Notes: generated by a model not told the origin, from the letters alone. A DNA stretch of 64,000 bases from Mucilaginibacter_A sp050954285 (GCA_050954285.1 JBPBPL010000011.1:1-64000); one strand, 5' to 3'. Shown: positions 1 through 9,236, numbered from the stretch's first letter. Made by a program: numbers and translations.

Positions 1-86
1 GGCGGATGATCGGGTAGTAGGATAAAGTGATGTTTTAAACATTCGATATTTTAAAAAGAAGCAAACCTACGGTTGCTGGTATTACG

Positions 87-171
87 TTCTTTTGTCTGGA
101 AACAAAAGAACCAAAAAATCAAGAATACCGGATCGCCTTCGGGCGGCATTCAGGCCACCGCGCCTGGGCGG
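87..171 (+). repeat. Intergenic repeat, copy A of an inverted pair
   Basis: This segment reads AAAAGAACCAAAAAATCAAG followed by ATCGCCTTCGGG and a GC-rich tail. A second, diverged copy lies about 110 bases away in the opposite orientation (281-358). Both share the AAGAACCAA-AAATCA core, the ATCGCCTTCGGG block and a GGGCG end. It is seen directly in the sequence. I recall similar intergenic elements in Sphingobacteriaceae genomes but cannot name the family. No protein is supported here. Confidence 0.6.
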
Positions 172-280
172 TTACCGTTCTAATGTTTACTTTTCTGATG
201 CTGATCTTGCAATTGTAATAACGCCTCCAAGTTAAATAGGTTATTTTTTATTTAATACAGAGCCTGCTGCCAGATATGCG

Positions 281-358
281 CCCAAGAGCGGATGGCTGAA
301 AGGACACCCGAAGGCGATTCGTCCATTCGTGATTTCTTGGTTCTTTTTCATCAAGGAA
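281..358 (-). repeat. Intergenic repeat, copy B of an inverted pair
   Basis: Read on the minus strand this matches copy A with many substitutions: AAAGAACCAAGAAATCA, then AATCGCCTTCGGG, then a TTGGGCGC end. Together the two copies fill most of the first 388 bases, where I see no credible gene. A short minus-strand frame through this copy is translation of the repeat and not a convincing protein. Confidence 0.55.
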
Positions 359-388
359 AAAAATGTTAAATCCAATCTATTGAAAAAT

Positions 389-1861
389 TTATGGCTGATA
401 TCCCTCACAATAATAAACCCAAAACTTCCGGGCATTACTATTCCCATTTTTGATGAGGATCGGCTCCAATTCCTGCACTCGTTTAAAGTAAGTTTTTAAC
501 TCCGGAGGAATAGTCCCGTTCTTTTCTGTAGTTTTAAAACCCGGATCAGAATCTATAAAAAGCGCATTTTTACCTGTTAAAAGAAGTATGTTGTCTCCAA
601 TGTAATCAAACTGCAAAGCGGGCTGATGAATAATATTTTGTGCATAGATTTTTTGTGGAAGAAAAAAGCTCAGTTCTGCACTGGTTTTATAACCATCAGC
701 AGAAAAAACAAACGTATTTGGATAAGTTTTTTGCAGAATTTCTACACGATTGGCCAGCTGTTTCCAGCCAAACCAAGTATCATCACTTTTAATTTGTACG
801 GGATAAAAAATTACTTCTACTGCAAAAGCAAGATGTAAAATTGCTGCGATCCAAATATTTATTCTGGCTGATTTTTGGTTGATAAAAACAGCAAGAAAAA
901 TCATTCCACTGATATAGCCAGGCATCATCCAATTGATCTTTACCCAATAAATCGGACTGATCAGGAAAAAACCTAAAAATGCAGGCAGAAAAAAGCATAG
1001 TAAAAACAGTATCTGATCACTTGGCAACGTCCATCGAACCAAAACTTTTTTGATGAATTTAAACGTGAACAAAACCAATCCGCAGAAAGCAACGGGCAAT
1101 AGTAAAAACATTTGCGTTCCAATAGTTCCCAGAAATAAGTTGGGTTTGAGTTGAAATTTGGAAATGTCGCCGGTTCTGGTTTTGGATTGGAATAGAAATG
1201 AAGCAAAATCGTGCTGATAGTTCCAGTAAAAAACCGGAAAAGTAATGAGTACGGAAATCAGCAAGCTCAACCAAAACCAACCGGAGAATAATAGTTTGCG
1301 GTATTTGCTGGAGAAGATCAGGAATAAAATTAGGCCGATTTGCAGTAAAACAGCGGTGTATTTGCTATCGAAAGCCAAGCCCATAAATAAACCGGCCAAT
1401 AACCACGCTGATTTTTGCTGCCTAAAAACAGCATGGTAAAGTGCCGTTAACGATAAAGTCCAGAACAGTAAAAGCGGGACATCGGGCGTGGAAACGGTTG
1501 ATAAAATGGAAACTAAAAACGGTGATCCGATTAAAGCAAGAGCCAGATTTTGCTTTTGCTTTGATAAAAACAGTCCGGCTAAATTGTAAAAAGCAAATAA
1601 GGTGGCAGAGGTTACCACGAAATCAGTCAGTTTGATTACAAAAACATGTTTCCCGAAAATGGTGGTAAACAGCCTGAGCAAATAACCGATCATTCCGGGG
1701 TGATCGAAGTAAGACAAAGCCAGATGTTCTCCGTAAAAATCGTAATAGGCATCCTGCGGCATCAACCCGAAAAACGGCAGCAGCAGCAAACGGAAAAGCT
1801 GGAAGCCAAGAAGAATGCTGAAAAAAGGATGTTGCCTGTAAAAGTGGTTGATCGAGTTCAT
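389..1861 (-). CDS. GT39/PMT-family membrane glycosyltransferase
   Basis: A 490-residue polytopic membrane protein of the ArnT/PMT type (glycosyltransferase family 39 fold), which moves a sugar from a polyprenyl-phosphate donor to lipid or protein on the outer face of the inner membrane. The first periplasmic loop after membrane helix 1 carries the family signature, with Asp37 and the YFDHP segment at 51-55. About ten further hydrophobic helices follow, then a soluble C-terminal domain. The gene stands alone on the minus strand; a terminator (1878-1910) separates it from the upstream oxygenase gene. Acceptor and sugar cannot be told from sequence. Three copies of the dispersed 12-mer lie inside it (578, 1001, 1423). 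Confidence 0.85.
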   Translation of the reverse strand: MNSINHFYRQHPFFSILLGFQLFRLLLLPFFGLMPQDAYYDFYGEHLALSYFDHPGMIGYLLRLFTTIFGKHVFVIKLTDFVVTSATLFAFYNLAGLFLSKQKQNLALALIGSPFLVSILSTVSTPDVPLLLFWTLSLTALYHAVFRQQKSAWLLAGLFMGLAFDSKYTAVLLQIGLILFLIFSSKYRKLLFSGWFWLSLLISVLITFPVFYWNYQHDFASFLFQSKTRTGDISKFQLKPNLFLGTIGTQMFLLLPVAFCGLVLFTFKFIKKVLVRWTLPSDQILFLLCFFLPAFLGFFLISPIYWVKINWMMPGYISGMIFLAVFINQKSARINIWIAAILHLAFAVEVIFYPVQIKSDDTWFGWKQLANRVEILQKTYPNTFVFSADGYKTSAELSFFLPQKIYAQNIIHQPALQFDYIGDNILLLTGKNALFIDSDPGFKTTEKNGTIPPELKTYFKRVQELEPILIKNGNSNARKFWVYYCEGYQP

Positions 1862-1877
1862 GTTTGTTGGAGGAAAA

Positions 1878-1910
1878 TTAAAAAGGCCGGTTAAATAACC
1901 AGCCTTTTCT
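1878..1910 (-). terminator. Rho-independent terminator after the 2OG oxygenase
   Basis: Arms AAAAGGC-GGTTA and TAACC-GCCTTTT flank a two-base loop. On the minus strand the stem is followed by a T-rich run, so it would end the oxygenase transcript just before the glycosyltransferase start codon. Confidence 0.75.
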
Positions 1911-1911
1911 G

Positions 1912-1923
1912 ATGCTTCTTTTA
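1912..1923 (-). repeat. Dispersed 12-mer TAAAAGAAGCAT, single intergenic copy
   Basis: Minus-strand copy in the context ATACCGATAAAAGAAGCATC, with the AT-rich ATTTTA box upstream that many intergenic copies carry. It sits beside the terminator at 1878-1910. Confidence 0.85.
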
Positions 1924-1935
1924 TCGGTATAAAAT

Positions 1936-2898
1936 TTAAACTTTTAATCCAATTTCCCGCAAACGTTCATCCAGATATTCGCCGGCAGTTGCATCAGGAT
2001 AAGCTTTCGGATGTGCATCATCAATACAAGTATCCAGACAGGCTAAGCTAACCGCCGCTTTTGGGTGAAGAAAAAACGGCACCGAATAGCGGGAAGTTTT
2101 CATCAGTTCGCGCGGCGGATTAACAACTCGATGTGTAGTAGATCGTAATTTGTTGTTGGTTAAACGCTGCAACATATCGCCTACGTTTACTACAATATCT
2201 TCGCCATGCGCTTTCACCGGAAACCATTCGCCTTCGCGGGTTAAAACTTCCAGTCCGTCCGCACTTGCGCCAATCAATAAAGTAATTAAATTAATATCTT
2301 CATGTGCACCGGCACGCACGGCGTCATCAGGAACAGCTTCAGGATTTTCAATCGGGAAATAATGGATGCCGCGCAAAATGGAATTTCCGTTATGTACTTT
2401 TTCATCAAAATAATTTTCGGGAAGTTCCAGATATACTGCAATTGCGCGCAGCAGATGATCGCCGGCCTGTTCCAGTTTTTGGTAAACTTCTCTGGTGATC
2501 GGGTTAAATTCGGGTAGTTCTTTTACCACTAAATTATCAGGATAAAGTTCTTTTACAGGATCATGATCGGTTACCGTTTGTCCGATTTGCCAGAACTCTT
2601 TCAAATCCGGTGTTTTAGCATCTTTTGCTTTTTCACGGCCTTTGCTGGTGTAACCACGCTGCCCGGCCAGCTCTGGTTTTTCGTATCCGAATTTGATCTC
2701 ATCCGGCAACGAAAACAATTGCTGCACCTGCTCGTATAACTTGGCAATCAGTTCTTTACTTAAACCATGATTGCTGACGGTGATAAAACCGGTATCGTTA
2801 AACGCCTGACCAATCTCGTCTGAAAAGTTTTTTTTATCTTCTGCCGAACCATTGATGTATGTGTTTAAATCAACACGGGGAATGTTTACAGTTTTCAT
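1936..2898 (-). CDS. 2-oxoglutarate/Fe(II)-dependent dioxygenase, isopenicillin N synthase-like
   Basis: A 320-residue soluble enzyme of the isopenicillin N synthase superfamily. An N-terminal DIOX_N-type region (residues 5-120) has the motif GFITVSNHG. The C-terminal double-stranded beta-helix carries the iron ligands His199, Asp201 and His256 and the co-substrate motif Arg270-x-Ser272. All catalytic residues are present, so it should be active. Length and fold match small-molecule oxidases and desaturases, but the substrate cannot be inferred. It is a single-gene unit with its own terminator. Confidence 0.9.
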   Translation of the reverse strand: MKTVNIPRVDLNTYINGSAEDKKNFSDEIGQAFNDTGFITVSNHGLSKELIAKLYEQVQQLFSLPDEIKFGYEKPELAGQRGYTSKGREKAKDAKTPDLKEFWQIGQTVTDHDPVKELYPDNLVVKELPEFNPITREVYQKLEQAGDHLLRAIAVYLELPENYFDEKVHNGNSILRGIHYFPIENPEAVPDDAVRAGAHEDINLITLLIGASADGLEVLTREGEWFPVKAHGEDIVVNVGDMLQRLTNNKLRSTTHRVVNPPRELMKTSRYSVPFFLHPKAAVSLACLDTCIDDAHPKAYPDATAGEYLDERLREIGLKV

Positions 2899-2992
2899 GC
2901 GGGAACAATTTGTGGTAAAATTACTTATTCTAAAGGATTTGCGGATAGCCGTTTACAAATATCAGGAGGAGCAAGCGCTAAAAAATACCTGC

Positions 2993-3004
2993 TAAAAGAA
3001 GCAT
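2993..3004 (+). repeat. Dispersed 12-mer TAAAAGAAGCAT, single intergenic copy
   Basis: Exact plus-strand copy in the divergent spacer between the oxygenase and the DUF6600 gene. Confidence 0.85.
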
Positions 3005-3089
3005 GATTCAATATAAATAGCTGTTAACTAAACGAAAAGCCTTGTTTGCAGTCGAATTTGCATTATCCAAAATACCTAATATTATTATC

Positions 3090-4661
3090 ATGATCAATAT
3101 ATTTAAAAAAACGGTTTCGGGTTTTGTGCTTTTGCTGGCGATGTGCTGCGGCGCGCAAAAGGCGAGTGCACAGCCGGGAGCTTCTGTTTCAATCCAGACT
3201 TTTTATGATGAACTGGAACCTTACGGGCAATGGATTGACGACCCGGAACTGGGCTACGTTTGGGCACCGGATGCAGGCCCGGATTTTCGGCCATACGCTA
3301 CTAATGGCCATTGGGCAGCCACGGAATTTGGAAATACTTGGGTGTCTGATTACGATTGGGGCTGGGCTGCATTCCACTATGGCCGCTGGCGTTTTGCCAA
3401 TGATTACGGTTGGGAATGGATTCCGGGAACGGAGTGGGGACCGGCGTGGGTAAACTGGCGCACCGGTGGCGATTATTACGGCTGGGCGCCGCTTGGGCCG
3501 GGCATCGGGATCGATATTTCTTTTGGTTCCGGCTATTATGCGCCGGATAATTACTGGATTTTTGCCCCGCGGCGGTATGTTTACGAGCCTAATATTTACC
3601 GTTATTATCTGCCGGTAAATCGTAATTTTAATATCATCCGTAATACTACGATTATCAGCAATGTTTATGTAAATGATAACCGGCGTTATATCTCTGGGCC
3701 GCGCCCGGATGATGTGCGCCGATATACTAATGTACCAATTAATATTTACAACATTAATGATAGCCACAGGCCGGGTGGTAGTAGCATCCGCAACAATACG
3801 CTAAATATTTATCGCCCGCAAATTGCTGCTAACCATGATGGAAACCGGCCAGAACCCAGCCGCATTATTAATCAGGGAAGTTATAACCGTAACCAAGGTT
3901 TTAATAATGGTGGTAATTCAAACGCCAATTCTGGTTTTAATGGAAGACAGCCAGGTAACCAGGGAAATGTGCAAAGCGGCTCTTCATCAAACAATAACAA
4001 TAGTGGTTTTGGCCGGGGTAATAACAATGGCTCAAATGGTAGTCCGATTCCACAACGCTCAATTTCAAACCAGAACTCAAATAACGGTGCTGGCCAAACC
4101 TCTGGAAGTGCCATAAATCAAACAGGAAACAGTCCTGCAAACGGTTTTGGCGGAAGAAGCAATTCAGCAAACCAACCCGCTCAAAATCAGAATTTAAATA
4201 ATGGTGCTGGCCAAACCTCTGGAAGTGCCATAAATCAAACAGGAAATAATCCTGCAAATGGTTTCGGCGGAAGAAGCAATCCAGCTAACCAACCCGTTCA
4301 AACTCAGAACGGAAATAATACTGGCAATTCTTTTGGTGGAAGAAGTAATCAGCCTGCTCAAAATCAAAGTGGACAACCCAATACTGACTGGCGGCAATCC
4401 CGTGATTTTGATCGGAACAGAACCCGAAATGATATTCAGCTCCAGCAAAATCAAAATCAGCAGAACCAGATTAATCAGCAACAGAATCAGCAACGCCAAC
4501 AACAGAATCAGCAGCAGATGCAGCAAAGGCAACAACAAAATCAGCAACGTCTGCAACAAAATCAACAGCGGCAAATGCAGCAAAATCAGCGGCAACAACC
4601 GCAACCGCAGCAACAACAACGCCCGGAACGACAAGAGAAGCCGGAGCGAAATAACAGTTAG
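3090..4661 (+). CDS. Secreted DUF6600-type protein with N/Q-rich tail
   Basis: A 523-residue exported protein. The start is ATG 3090, which gives a clean signal peptide (MINIFKKTVSGFVLLLAM, cleavage near AQKASAQ); an upstream TTG would bury it. Residues about 25-155 form a Trp/Tyr/Gly-rich domain with repeated W-x-G-W and YGW segments, which I recognise as DUF6600; its function is unknown. The rest is low complexity: an N/G/S-rich stretch with a 39-residue tandem repeat (about 2.3 copies, 117-bp period from 4081), then an almost pure Q/N tail. A strong terminator follows. Probably envelope or surface located; no activity is assigned. Confidence 0.8.
   Translation: MINIFKKTVSGFVLLLAMCCGAQKASAQPGASVSIQTFYDELEPYGQWIDDPELGYVWAPDAGPDFRPYATNGHWAATEFGNTWVSDYDWGWAAFHYGRWRFANDYGWEWIPGTEWGPAWVNWRTGGDYYGWAPLGPGIGIDISFGSGYYAPDNYWIFAPRRYVYEPNIYRYYLPVNRNFNIIRNTTIISNVYVNDNRRYISGPRPDDVRRYTNVPINIYNINDSHRPGGSSIRNNTLNIYRPQIAANHDGNRPEPSRIINQGSYNRNQGFNNGGNSNANSGFNGRQPGNQGNVQSGSSSNNNNSGFGRGNNNGSNGSPIPQRSISNQNSNNGAGQTSGSAINQTGNSPANGFGGRSNSANQPAQNQNLNNGAGQTSGSAINQTGNNPANGFGGRSNPANQPVQTQNGNNTGNSFGGRSNQPAQNQSGQPNTDWRQSRDFDRNRTRNDIQLQQNQNQQNQINQQQNQQRQQQNQQQMQQRQQQNQQRLQQNQQRQMQQNQRQQPQPQQQQRPERQEKPERNNS
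4081..4314 (+). repeat. 117-bp in-frame tandem repeat
   Basis: Two nearly identical 117-bp units begin near 4081 and 4198. They encode NNGAGQTSGSAINQTG followed by an NGFGGRSN segment, with a partial third unit after them. The length keeps the reading frame, so copy number could vary without breaking the protein. Confidence 0.8.
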
Positions 4662-4676
4662 AAAATAAATATTATT

Positions 4677-4712
4677 AAAAAGCTTCTCCGAAATGCCGGA
4701 GAAGCTTTTTTA
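4677..4712 (+). terminator. Rho-independent terminator of the DUF6600 gene
   Basis: Arms AAAAGCTTCTCCG and CGGAGAAGCTTTTT enclose a short loop and end in a T run, 15 bases after the stop codon. Confidence 0.9.
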
Positions 4713-4731
4713 TGCTGAAAAATTTAGTCGA

Positions 4732-4774
4732 TAAAAACAGTATTGCTTTTGGCTGATTTTAGGTGCTTCTTTTA
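4732..4774. repeat. Inverted pair of the dispersed 12-mer, convergent gene end
   Basis: TAAAAACAGTAT at 4732-4743 faces GTGCTTCTTTTA at 4763-4774 (one mismatch). It is a mixed pair, with the ACAG variant facing the GAAG variant. The pair lies between the DUF6600 gene and the hybrid kinase, which run toward each other, and the spacer holds the GATTTTAGGT box. It could terminate the kinase transcript. Confidence 0.8.
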
Positions 4775-4795
4775 TCGGGATAAAATGTGTGCAAC

Positions 4796-7555
4796 TTATT
4801 GTGTTGTAGCTGCTTCCTGTTTTAAATAGGGTTTAATTTTGTTGTATAAACCTTCGGGCGTATAAGGTTTTAAAAAATGATCGGTGAGGCCATCCTGATG
4901 CAAATTTTCCAGGTCCAGGCCAAAAACGCTTCCTGTTAAGGCAATGATTGGTATGGTTTTATACTTTTCCTGCGGTTGCTTCCGGATTAGTTTGGTGGCT
5001 TCCAGGCCGTCCATCACCGGCATGTGCAAATCCATCAAAATCAAATCATAGTCTTTTACCATAGCCATCTCATAAGCCTCGAGTCCGGTTGCGGCAAAAT
5101 CAGCTTCCATGCCCCATTTTGCAAGTATTTTTTTGGCAAGCGTACGGTTAATCTGGTTATCATCGGCTACTAAAACGTTTGCCATAATCTGCTCAAATAA
5201 AATGTTGGTAATAGGTTTTTGCTGCTCAACCGAAGTACGTTTAAAGCTGATTTGGAAGCAAAAATCTGATCCTCGTCCCACTTCGCTTTTTACTTCGATA
5301 ACAGATTGGTGTAATTCAATTAGTTTTTGCGTGATGGTTAAGCCCAAACCCGTGCCTCCATATTTACGTGTTGTTTCGGTGGATGCTTGGGAGTAAGCTT
5401 CAAAGATAAATTTGAGTTTATCTGCTGCAATGCCAATGCCTGTATCTGAAACACAAAATTTTATCAGTACTAATTCCGGTGTTTCTTTTTCTAAACTAAG
5501 GGATAATTTAACTTCGCCACGTGCCGTAAACTTAATTGCATTGCCCAACAAATTCATCAGGATTTGATAAAGCCGTGTACTGTCTGCCAAAACCAGTTCC
5601 GGAATTTTAGGATCAATATCTAAGTTTAAAGCTAAATTGTTGTTTTCGAGCTTAAAAGTAAGTGTATGCAGCGTTTGCCGGGCAAGTTGTTTTAAATCTA
5701 CCGGAACGGACTCCAGCTGCATGTTGCCGGTTTCTATTTTGGTAAAATCTAAAATATCATTTACTAATTTTAATAAATTTTCGGATGAGAATTTCAGAAT
5801 ATTCAGGTTTTCGAGCTGATACGGGGCAGGATTTTCTTCCAGCAAAACACGGCTCATACCAATAACAGCGTTGATAGGTGTGCGTATTTCGTGACTCATT
5901 ACAGAAATGAAAGTTTCTTTGGCACGGCTAAGCTGCAATGCTTTTTCGCGAGTCCGAATCAGTTCTTCTTCTGCCTTTTTTCGAGCACTAATATCCATCA
6001 AAATACCCAAATGGCGCTCCACAACTCCTTCGCTGTTGTGTAATGGAGTGCTGTGTATCAATAACCAAATCGGTGTTCTGTCTTTTTTGTAAACCAGAAG
6101 TTCTACTTCGTAAGCCTGATGATTGCTAACGTTCTGCTTCGCTTTATCATATGCATCAATATTTGTTAATTCACCTACAAATCTCGAATCCAGTGCGGTT
6201 CCCTTCAACTCATATAGGTTCCAGCCCAGCATTTTTTCTGCAGCTTTGTTTAGCCAGATTAATTCTTCTTTTTCATTTCTGATCAGTACACCAACTTCTG
6301 ATTTTGTTACCACAGCCGATAGTGTTTGTAAATCGTATTCTATTTGTTTACGTTCGGTAATGTCTTTAAGAATTTCGATGCTGCGGTTTGTTTTGCCATG
6401 CTCATCCAGGATTACAGAATTTACAACTGAAAGCCAGATAGAATCCTGGTTTTTTTTATAAGCAAGTAATTCTATGGTAAAAGAACTGTTTTTATTTACC
6501 TGATGTTCTGCATATTCAAGTATCTGCGGATCTGTTTGTTCACCGGTGATGATTCTGCTGAGTTGATGTCCTTTTACATCAGCTAAAGCATAGCCGGTAA
6601 TGGTTGTAAATGCTTTGTTTACCCATAAAATATTGTTATTGGCATCATTAATCACCACGCCATTGGTTACATGGCTGGCTACTAAAGATAGCTGTTGCAG
6701 TTCCTGTTCTGCTAAAATTTGTTTGGTTACATCACGGGCATTACTTAGCCACAGCCCGTTCTCGTTTACATTATTAATTGAAAACCAGCGGATATCTCCG
6801 TTTTTTGCAATTACTTTTGCCGAAAACTCCAGGCGGTCTTCTCCTTGTTGCAGGCTATTCTGCATGGTTTGTATAACCTGCTGATCATCAGGAGCACAAA
6901 AATCTAATATTGACCGCCCAATAAACTCTTCAACTTTATACCCTAATATCTGTTCTGCAGAATTATTGATAAATTCTATTTTACCTTCTAAATCAGATAT
7001 ACAGTGTATTTCGCCAGAGTTATTGAATAAGGATTGAAACTGATGTTGTTTAGTTACAAGTTCTTTTAGCTCCCGATTTTTTTTGGAAGCTTCCATATGC
7101 ATCATAGTTTCATCTGCCAGAAACTGTAATGCCTGTTTTTGCTTGTCATTTAATAAGTTAGGCTGATCATCAAAAACACAGATTGTGCCTAAAATATAGC
7201 CATCCGGGTTAACCAGCGATACCCCGGCGTAATACCGCACGCCATTATCACCTGCTACCAATGGGTTATTTTTAACCCGATCATCCAGTAAGGTATCGGG
7301 TATTTCAAGCAGGCTATCTTGCAAAATGGTGTATTTACAAAAAGAAATATCTCTGGAAAGCTCGCAAAATTCTATCCCTACCTTTGATTTTAACCATAAC
7401 CGGTGATCATCAATCAGGCTGATTGCGGCCATTTTAGTATTGCAGATATAGCAGGCCAGGTTAGTAATAGAATTATACTGCTTTTCAGCTTCGGTATCCA
7501 TTAGATTATAAGCAAATAAAGCTTTTAATCTTTCTTCTTCTAAGGCAAGACTCAT
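4796..7555 (-). CDS. Hybrid sensor histidine kinase (GAF-PAS-PAS-PAS-HisKA-HATPase-REC)
   Basis: A 919-residue soluble hybrid kinase with no clear membrane segment. An N-terminal GAF-like domain (about 20-165) is followed by three PAS domains (about 175-290, 290-415, 415-530). A HisKA dimerisation domain carries phospho-acceptor His555 in SHEIRTP. The HATPase domain shows DTGIGI and GGTGLGL boxes. A receiver domain has its phospho-acceptor Asp near residue 842 in MDLHMPVMDG. It probably senses an intracellular or redox/small-molecule cue and phosphorylates its own receiver. It is divergent from another kinase gene at 7886; no separate response regulator or HPt gene is adjacent, so the output partner is elsewhere. 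Confidence 0.92.
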   Translation of the reverse strand: MSLALEEERLKALFAYNLMDTEAEKQYNSITNLACYICNTKMAAISLIDDHRLWLKSKVGIEFCELSRDISFCKYTILQDSLLEIPDTLLDDRVKNNPLVAGDNGVRYYAGVSLVNPDGYILGTICVFDDQPNLLNDKQKQALQFLADETMMHMEASKKNRELKELVTKQHQFQSLFNNSGEIHCISDLEGKIEFINNSAEQILGYKVEEFIGRSILDFCAPDDQQVIQTMQNSLQQGEDRLEFSAKVIAKNGDIRWFSINNVNENGLWLSNARDVTKQILAEQELQQLSLVASHVTNGVVINDANNNILWVNKAFTTITGYALADVKGHQLSRIITGEQTDPQILEYAEHQVNKNSSFTIELLAYKKNQDSIWLSVVNSVILDEHGKTNRSIEILKDITERKQIEYDLQTLSAVVTKSEVGVLIRNEKEELIWLNKAAEKMLGWNLYELKGTALDSRFVGELTNIDAYDKAKQNVSNHQAYEVELLVYKKDRTPIWLLIHSTPLHNSEGVVERHLGILMDISARKKAEEELIRTREKALQLSRAKETFISVMSHEIRTPINAVIGMSRVLLEENPAPYQLENLNILKFSSENLLKLVNDILDFTKIETGNMQLESVPVDLKQLARQTLHTLTFKLENNNLALNLDIDPKIPELVLADSTRLYQILMNLLGNAIKFTARGEVKLSLSLEKETPELVLIKFCVSDTGIGIAADKLKFIFEAYSQASTETTRKYGGTGLGLTITQKLIELHQSVIEVKSEVGRGSDFCFQISFKRTSVEQQKPITNILFEQIMANVLVADDNQINRTLAKKILAKWGMEADFAATGLEAYEMAMVKDYDLILMDLHMPVMDGLEATKLIRKQPQEKYKTIPIIALTGSVFGLDLENLHQDGLTDHFLKPYTPEGLYNKIKPYLKQEAATTQ

Positions 7556-7885
7556 AGTACCAAACTTGATTAATCCGTATTTCTAATATGAAACCTTTTA
7601 CTACGTATTGCCGATGTTAAAGTTATAAATTGTATCAGGTTTTAAGTTGGTTGATGCTTGAATGCGGGACAGCCAATACTCCCGTTGCTGCCAGGCCAAT
7701 GCTTGTTTTAGCAGGGTAAATTTAAGCTGAAAATCAAAACGAATGTTTCTGATTAATAGTCGTTAATTCGGCAATACAGCTAAAAATTAACCAGTTACGA
7801 AACTTACTTTTTAGCATTTCCGTAAGCCTATTAACAGGTAAAATCAAGAATAACAGCTTGATTTTACCTGTATTAACCCAAACAT
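7556..7885. other. Divergent spacer between two histidine kinase genes
   Basis: A 330-base region without a convincing gene. It must hold promoters for both kinases. The only clear structure is the inverted repeat at 7835-7870. Confidence 0.5.
7835..7870. promoter_or_regulatory. 14-bp inverted repeat upstream of a kinase start
   Basis: Perfect arms CAGGTAAAATCAAG (7835-7848) and CTTGATTTTACCTG (7857-7870) flank an 8-base spacer and end 15 bases before the ATG at 7886. It could be an operator for a dimeric regulator, a leader hairpin, or a terminator for something unseen. No T run follows in either direction, which argues against a simple terminator. Confidence 0.5.
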
Positions 7886-9232
7886 ATGCTGTATAAACTA
7901 AGGATGCTGATTGAAATTCTGATCGGAAATCCGGTTGCAACCAATATTGAAGAGCGGATTTTTAATTCTGTATCCTTGTTTACTGCTTTTGTGCTGGTGC
8001 CCAATGCCATCATTAATTATTTGCTAAGTTTACCTTTGCTGAGCCTGCTGATGCTGATAACGGCGGTTGTAACCTTTAGTTTGTACTATATTTCCCGTGT
8101 TAAACGTAAATTGAATGTTGCCATAATTCTTTTCGGTTTAATTGGTAATGCTGTTTTAACCATCAATTTTTATTATAATTCTGGCATAACGGGGCCAACC
8201 TTCCTTATTTTTATTTTGCTGGTATTTTTATTAATGGCAATTGCCCCAAAAGCGCAGCATTTGTTTTGGATGACCGTGAATTTTTCTACCGTAACGGCAC
8301 TGTTGATTATATCCTATTATCATCCAAATTTCGTTAAAAGTAACTATGCAACCCGGTTTGATCTTTTTGCTGATTTTGAATACAGCTATATCATAGTAGT
8401 TATGCTGATTGGGTTGGTAATGGTTTACTTTAAAAATACCTATAATCACCAAAAAACATTATTAGAAAACAAAGCGCAGGAGTTAGTAAACGCCAATCAA
8501 ACCAAGAACAAACTACTTTCCATTATTGCGCATGATTTGCGCTCGCCGATGGCATCCATACAAAACTACCTGGAGATTTTGAACGAGTATAAGTTTACCA
8601 ACGAGGAAAAGAAAACGATGGAGCTGGAGCTGCTATCTAAAACCAAAAACACGGATCAGTTGCTTTCCAATCTGTTATATTGGTCTATGAACCAGATGAA
8701 TGGCGTTAAAGTAAACCTGGTTGCATTAAACCTGAAAGAAACGGTTGAGCCGGTTTTACAGCTTATTCAGGTATCGGCCAACGAGAAAGGCATCGAGATC
8801 GATAACTTATTATCCGCCCAAATTATGTTAGAAGCTGATAAGGATATGCTGCAGCTAATGGTACGAAACTTAGTAAACAATGCAGTGAAATTTACCCTTC
8901 CCGGCGGGAAAATAAGGGTGTGCTGTAAAATTGAAAATCAGCAATGTAAGGTAATGGTTACAGATAATGGTGTTGGTATTGCTGAAAAATATCATGCTGG
9001 TATTTTTTCTATGAAAACGGATTCTACCTACGGAACCAATCAGGAAAAAGGCACTGGTTTAGGTTTGGTATTGTGCAAAGAATTTGCCGAATTGCAAAAC
9101 GGAACCATTGGTTTTAAGAGTAATGAAGGCGGTGGAACAACCTTCTACTTTACACTAAAATTAATCAGTCATAAAGAAACCTTGTCAGATACTATTATTC
9201 AAAACGAGTGCTGCTCCGAAAAGGTAAATTAA
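7886..9232 (+). CDS. Membrane sensor histidine kinase
   Basis: A 448-residue kinase. The N-terminal 190 residues hold about six hydrophobic helices with little periplasmic loop, a 7TM/MASE-like sensing module with no recognisable ligand domain. A short coiled linker leads to HisKA with phospho-acceptor His216 in AHDLRSP, then a HATPase domain with DNGVGI and GTGLGL boxes. There is no receiver domain and no adjacent response regulator. It is transcribed divergently from the hybrid kinase. A pair of dispersed 12-mers lies just after its stop codon. Confidence 0.9.
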   Translation: MLYKLRMLIEILIGNPVATNIEERIFNSVSLFTAFVLVPNAIINYLLSLPLLSLLMLITAVVTFSLYYISRVKRKLNVAIILFGLIGNAVLTINFYYNSGITGPTFLIFILLVFLLMAIAPKAQHLFWMTVNFSTVTALLIISYYHPNFVKSNYATRFDLFADFEYSYIIVVMLIGLVMVYFKNTYNHQKTLLENKAQELVNANQTKNKLLSIIAHDLRSPMASIQNYLEILNEYKFTNEEKKTMELELLSKTKNTDQLLSNLLYWSMNQMNGVKVNLVALNLKETVEPVLQLIQVSANEKGIEIDNLLSAQIMLEADKDMLQLMVRNLVNNAVKFTLPGGKIRVCCKIENQQCKVMVTDNGVGIAEKYHAGIFSMKTDSTYGTNQEKGTGLGLVLCKEFAELQNGTIGFKSNEGGGTTFYFTLKLISHKETLSDTIIQNECCSEKVN

Positions 9233-9236
9233 GGCA

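Noticed and set aside
241..447. Minus-strand frame of 68 codons overlapping the start of the repeat region
   Set aside because: It is translation of intergenic repeat copy B and the end of the glycosyltransferase gene; no family, no start signal.
3189..3767. Minus-strand frame of 192 codons opposite the DUF6600 gene
   Set aside because: Antisense shadow of a Trp/Tyr/Gly-rich coding sequence with biased codons.
4194..4634. Leucine-rich minus-strand frame opposite the Q/N tail
   Set aside because: CAG/CAA repeats read backwards give Leu-rich frames; an artefact of the repeat.
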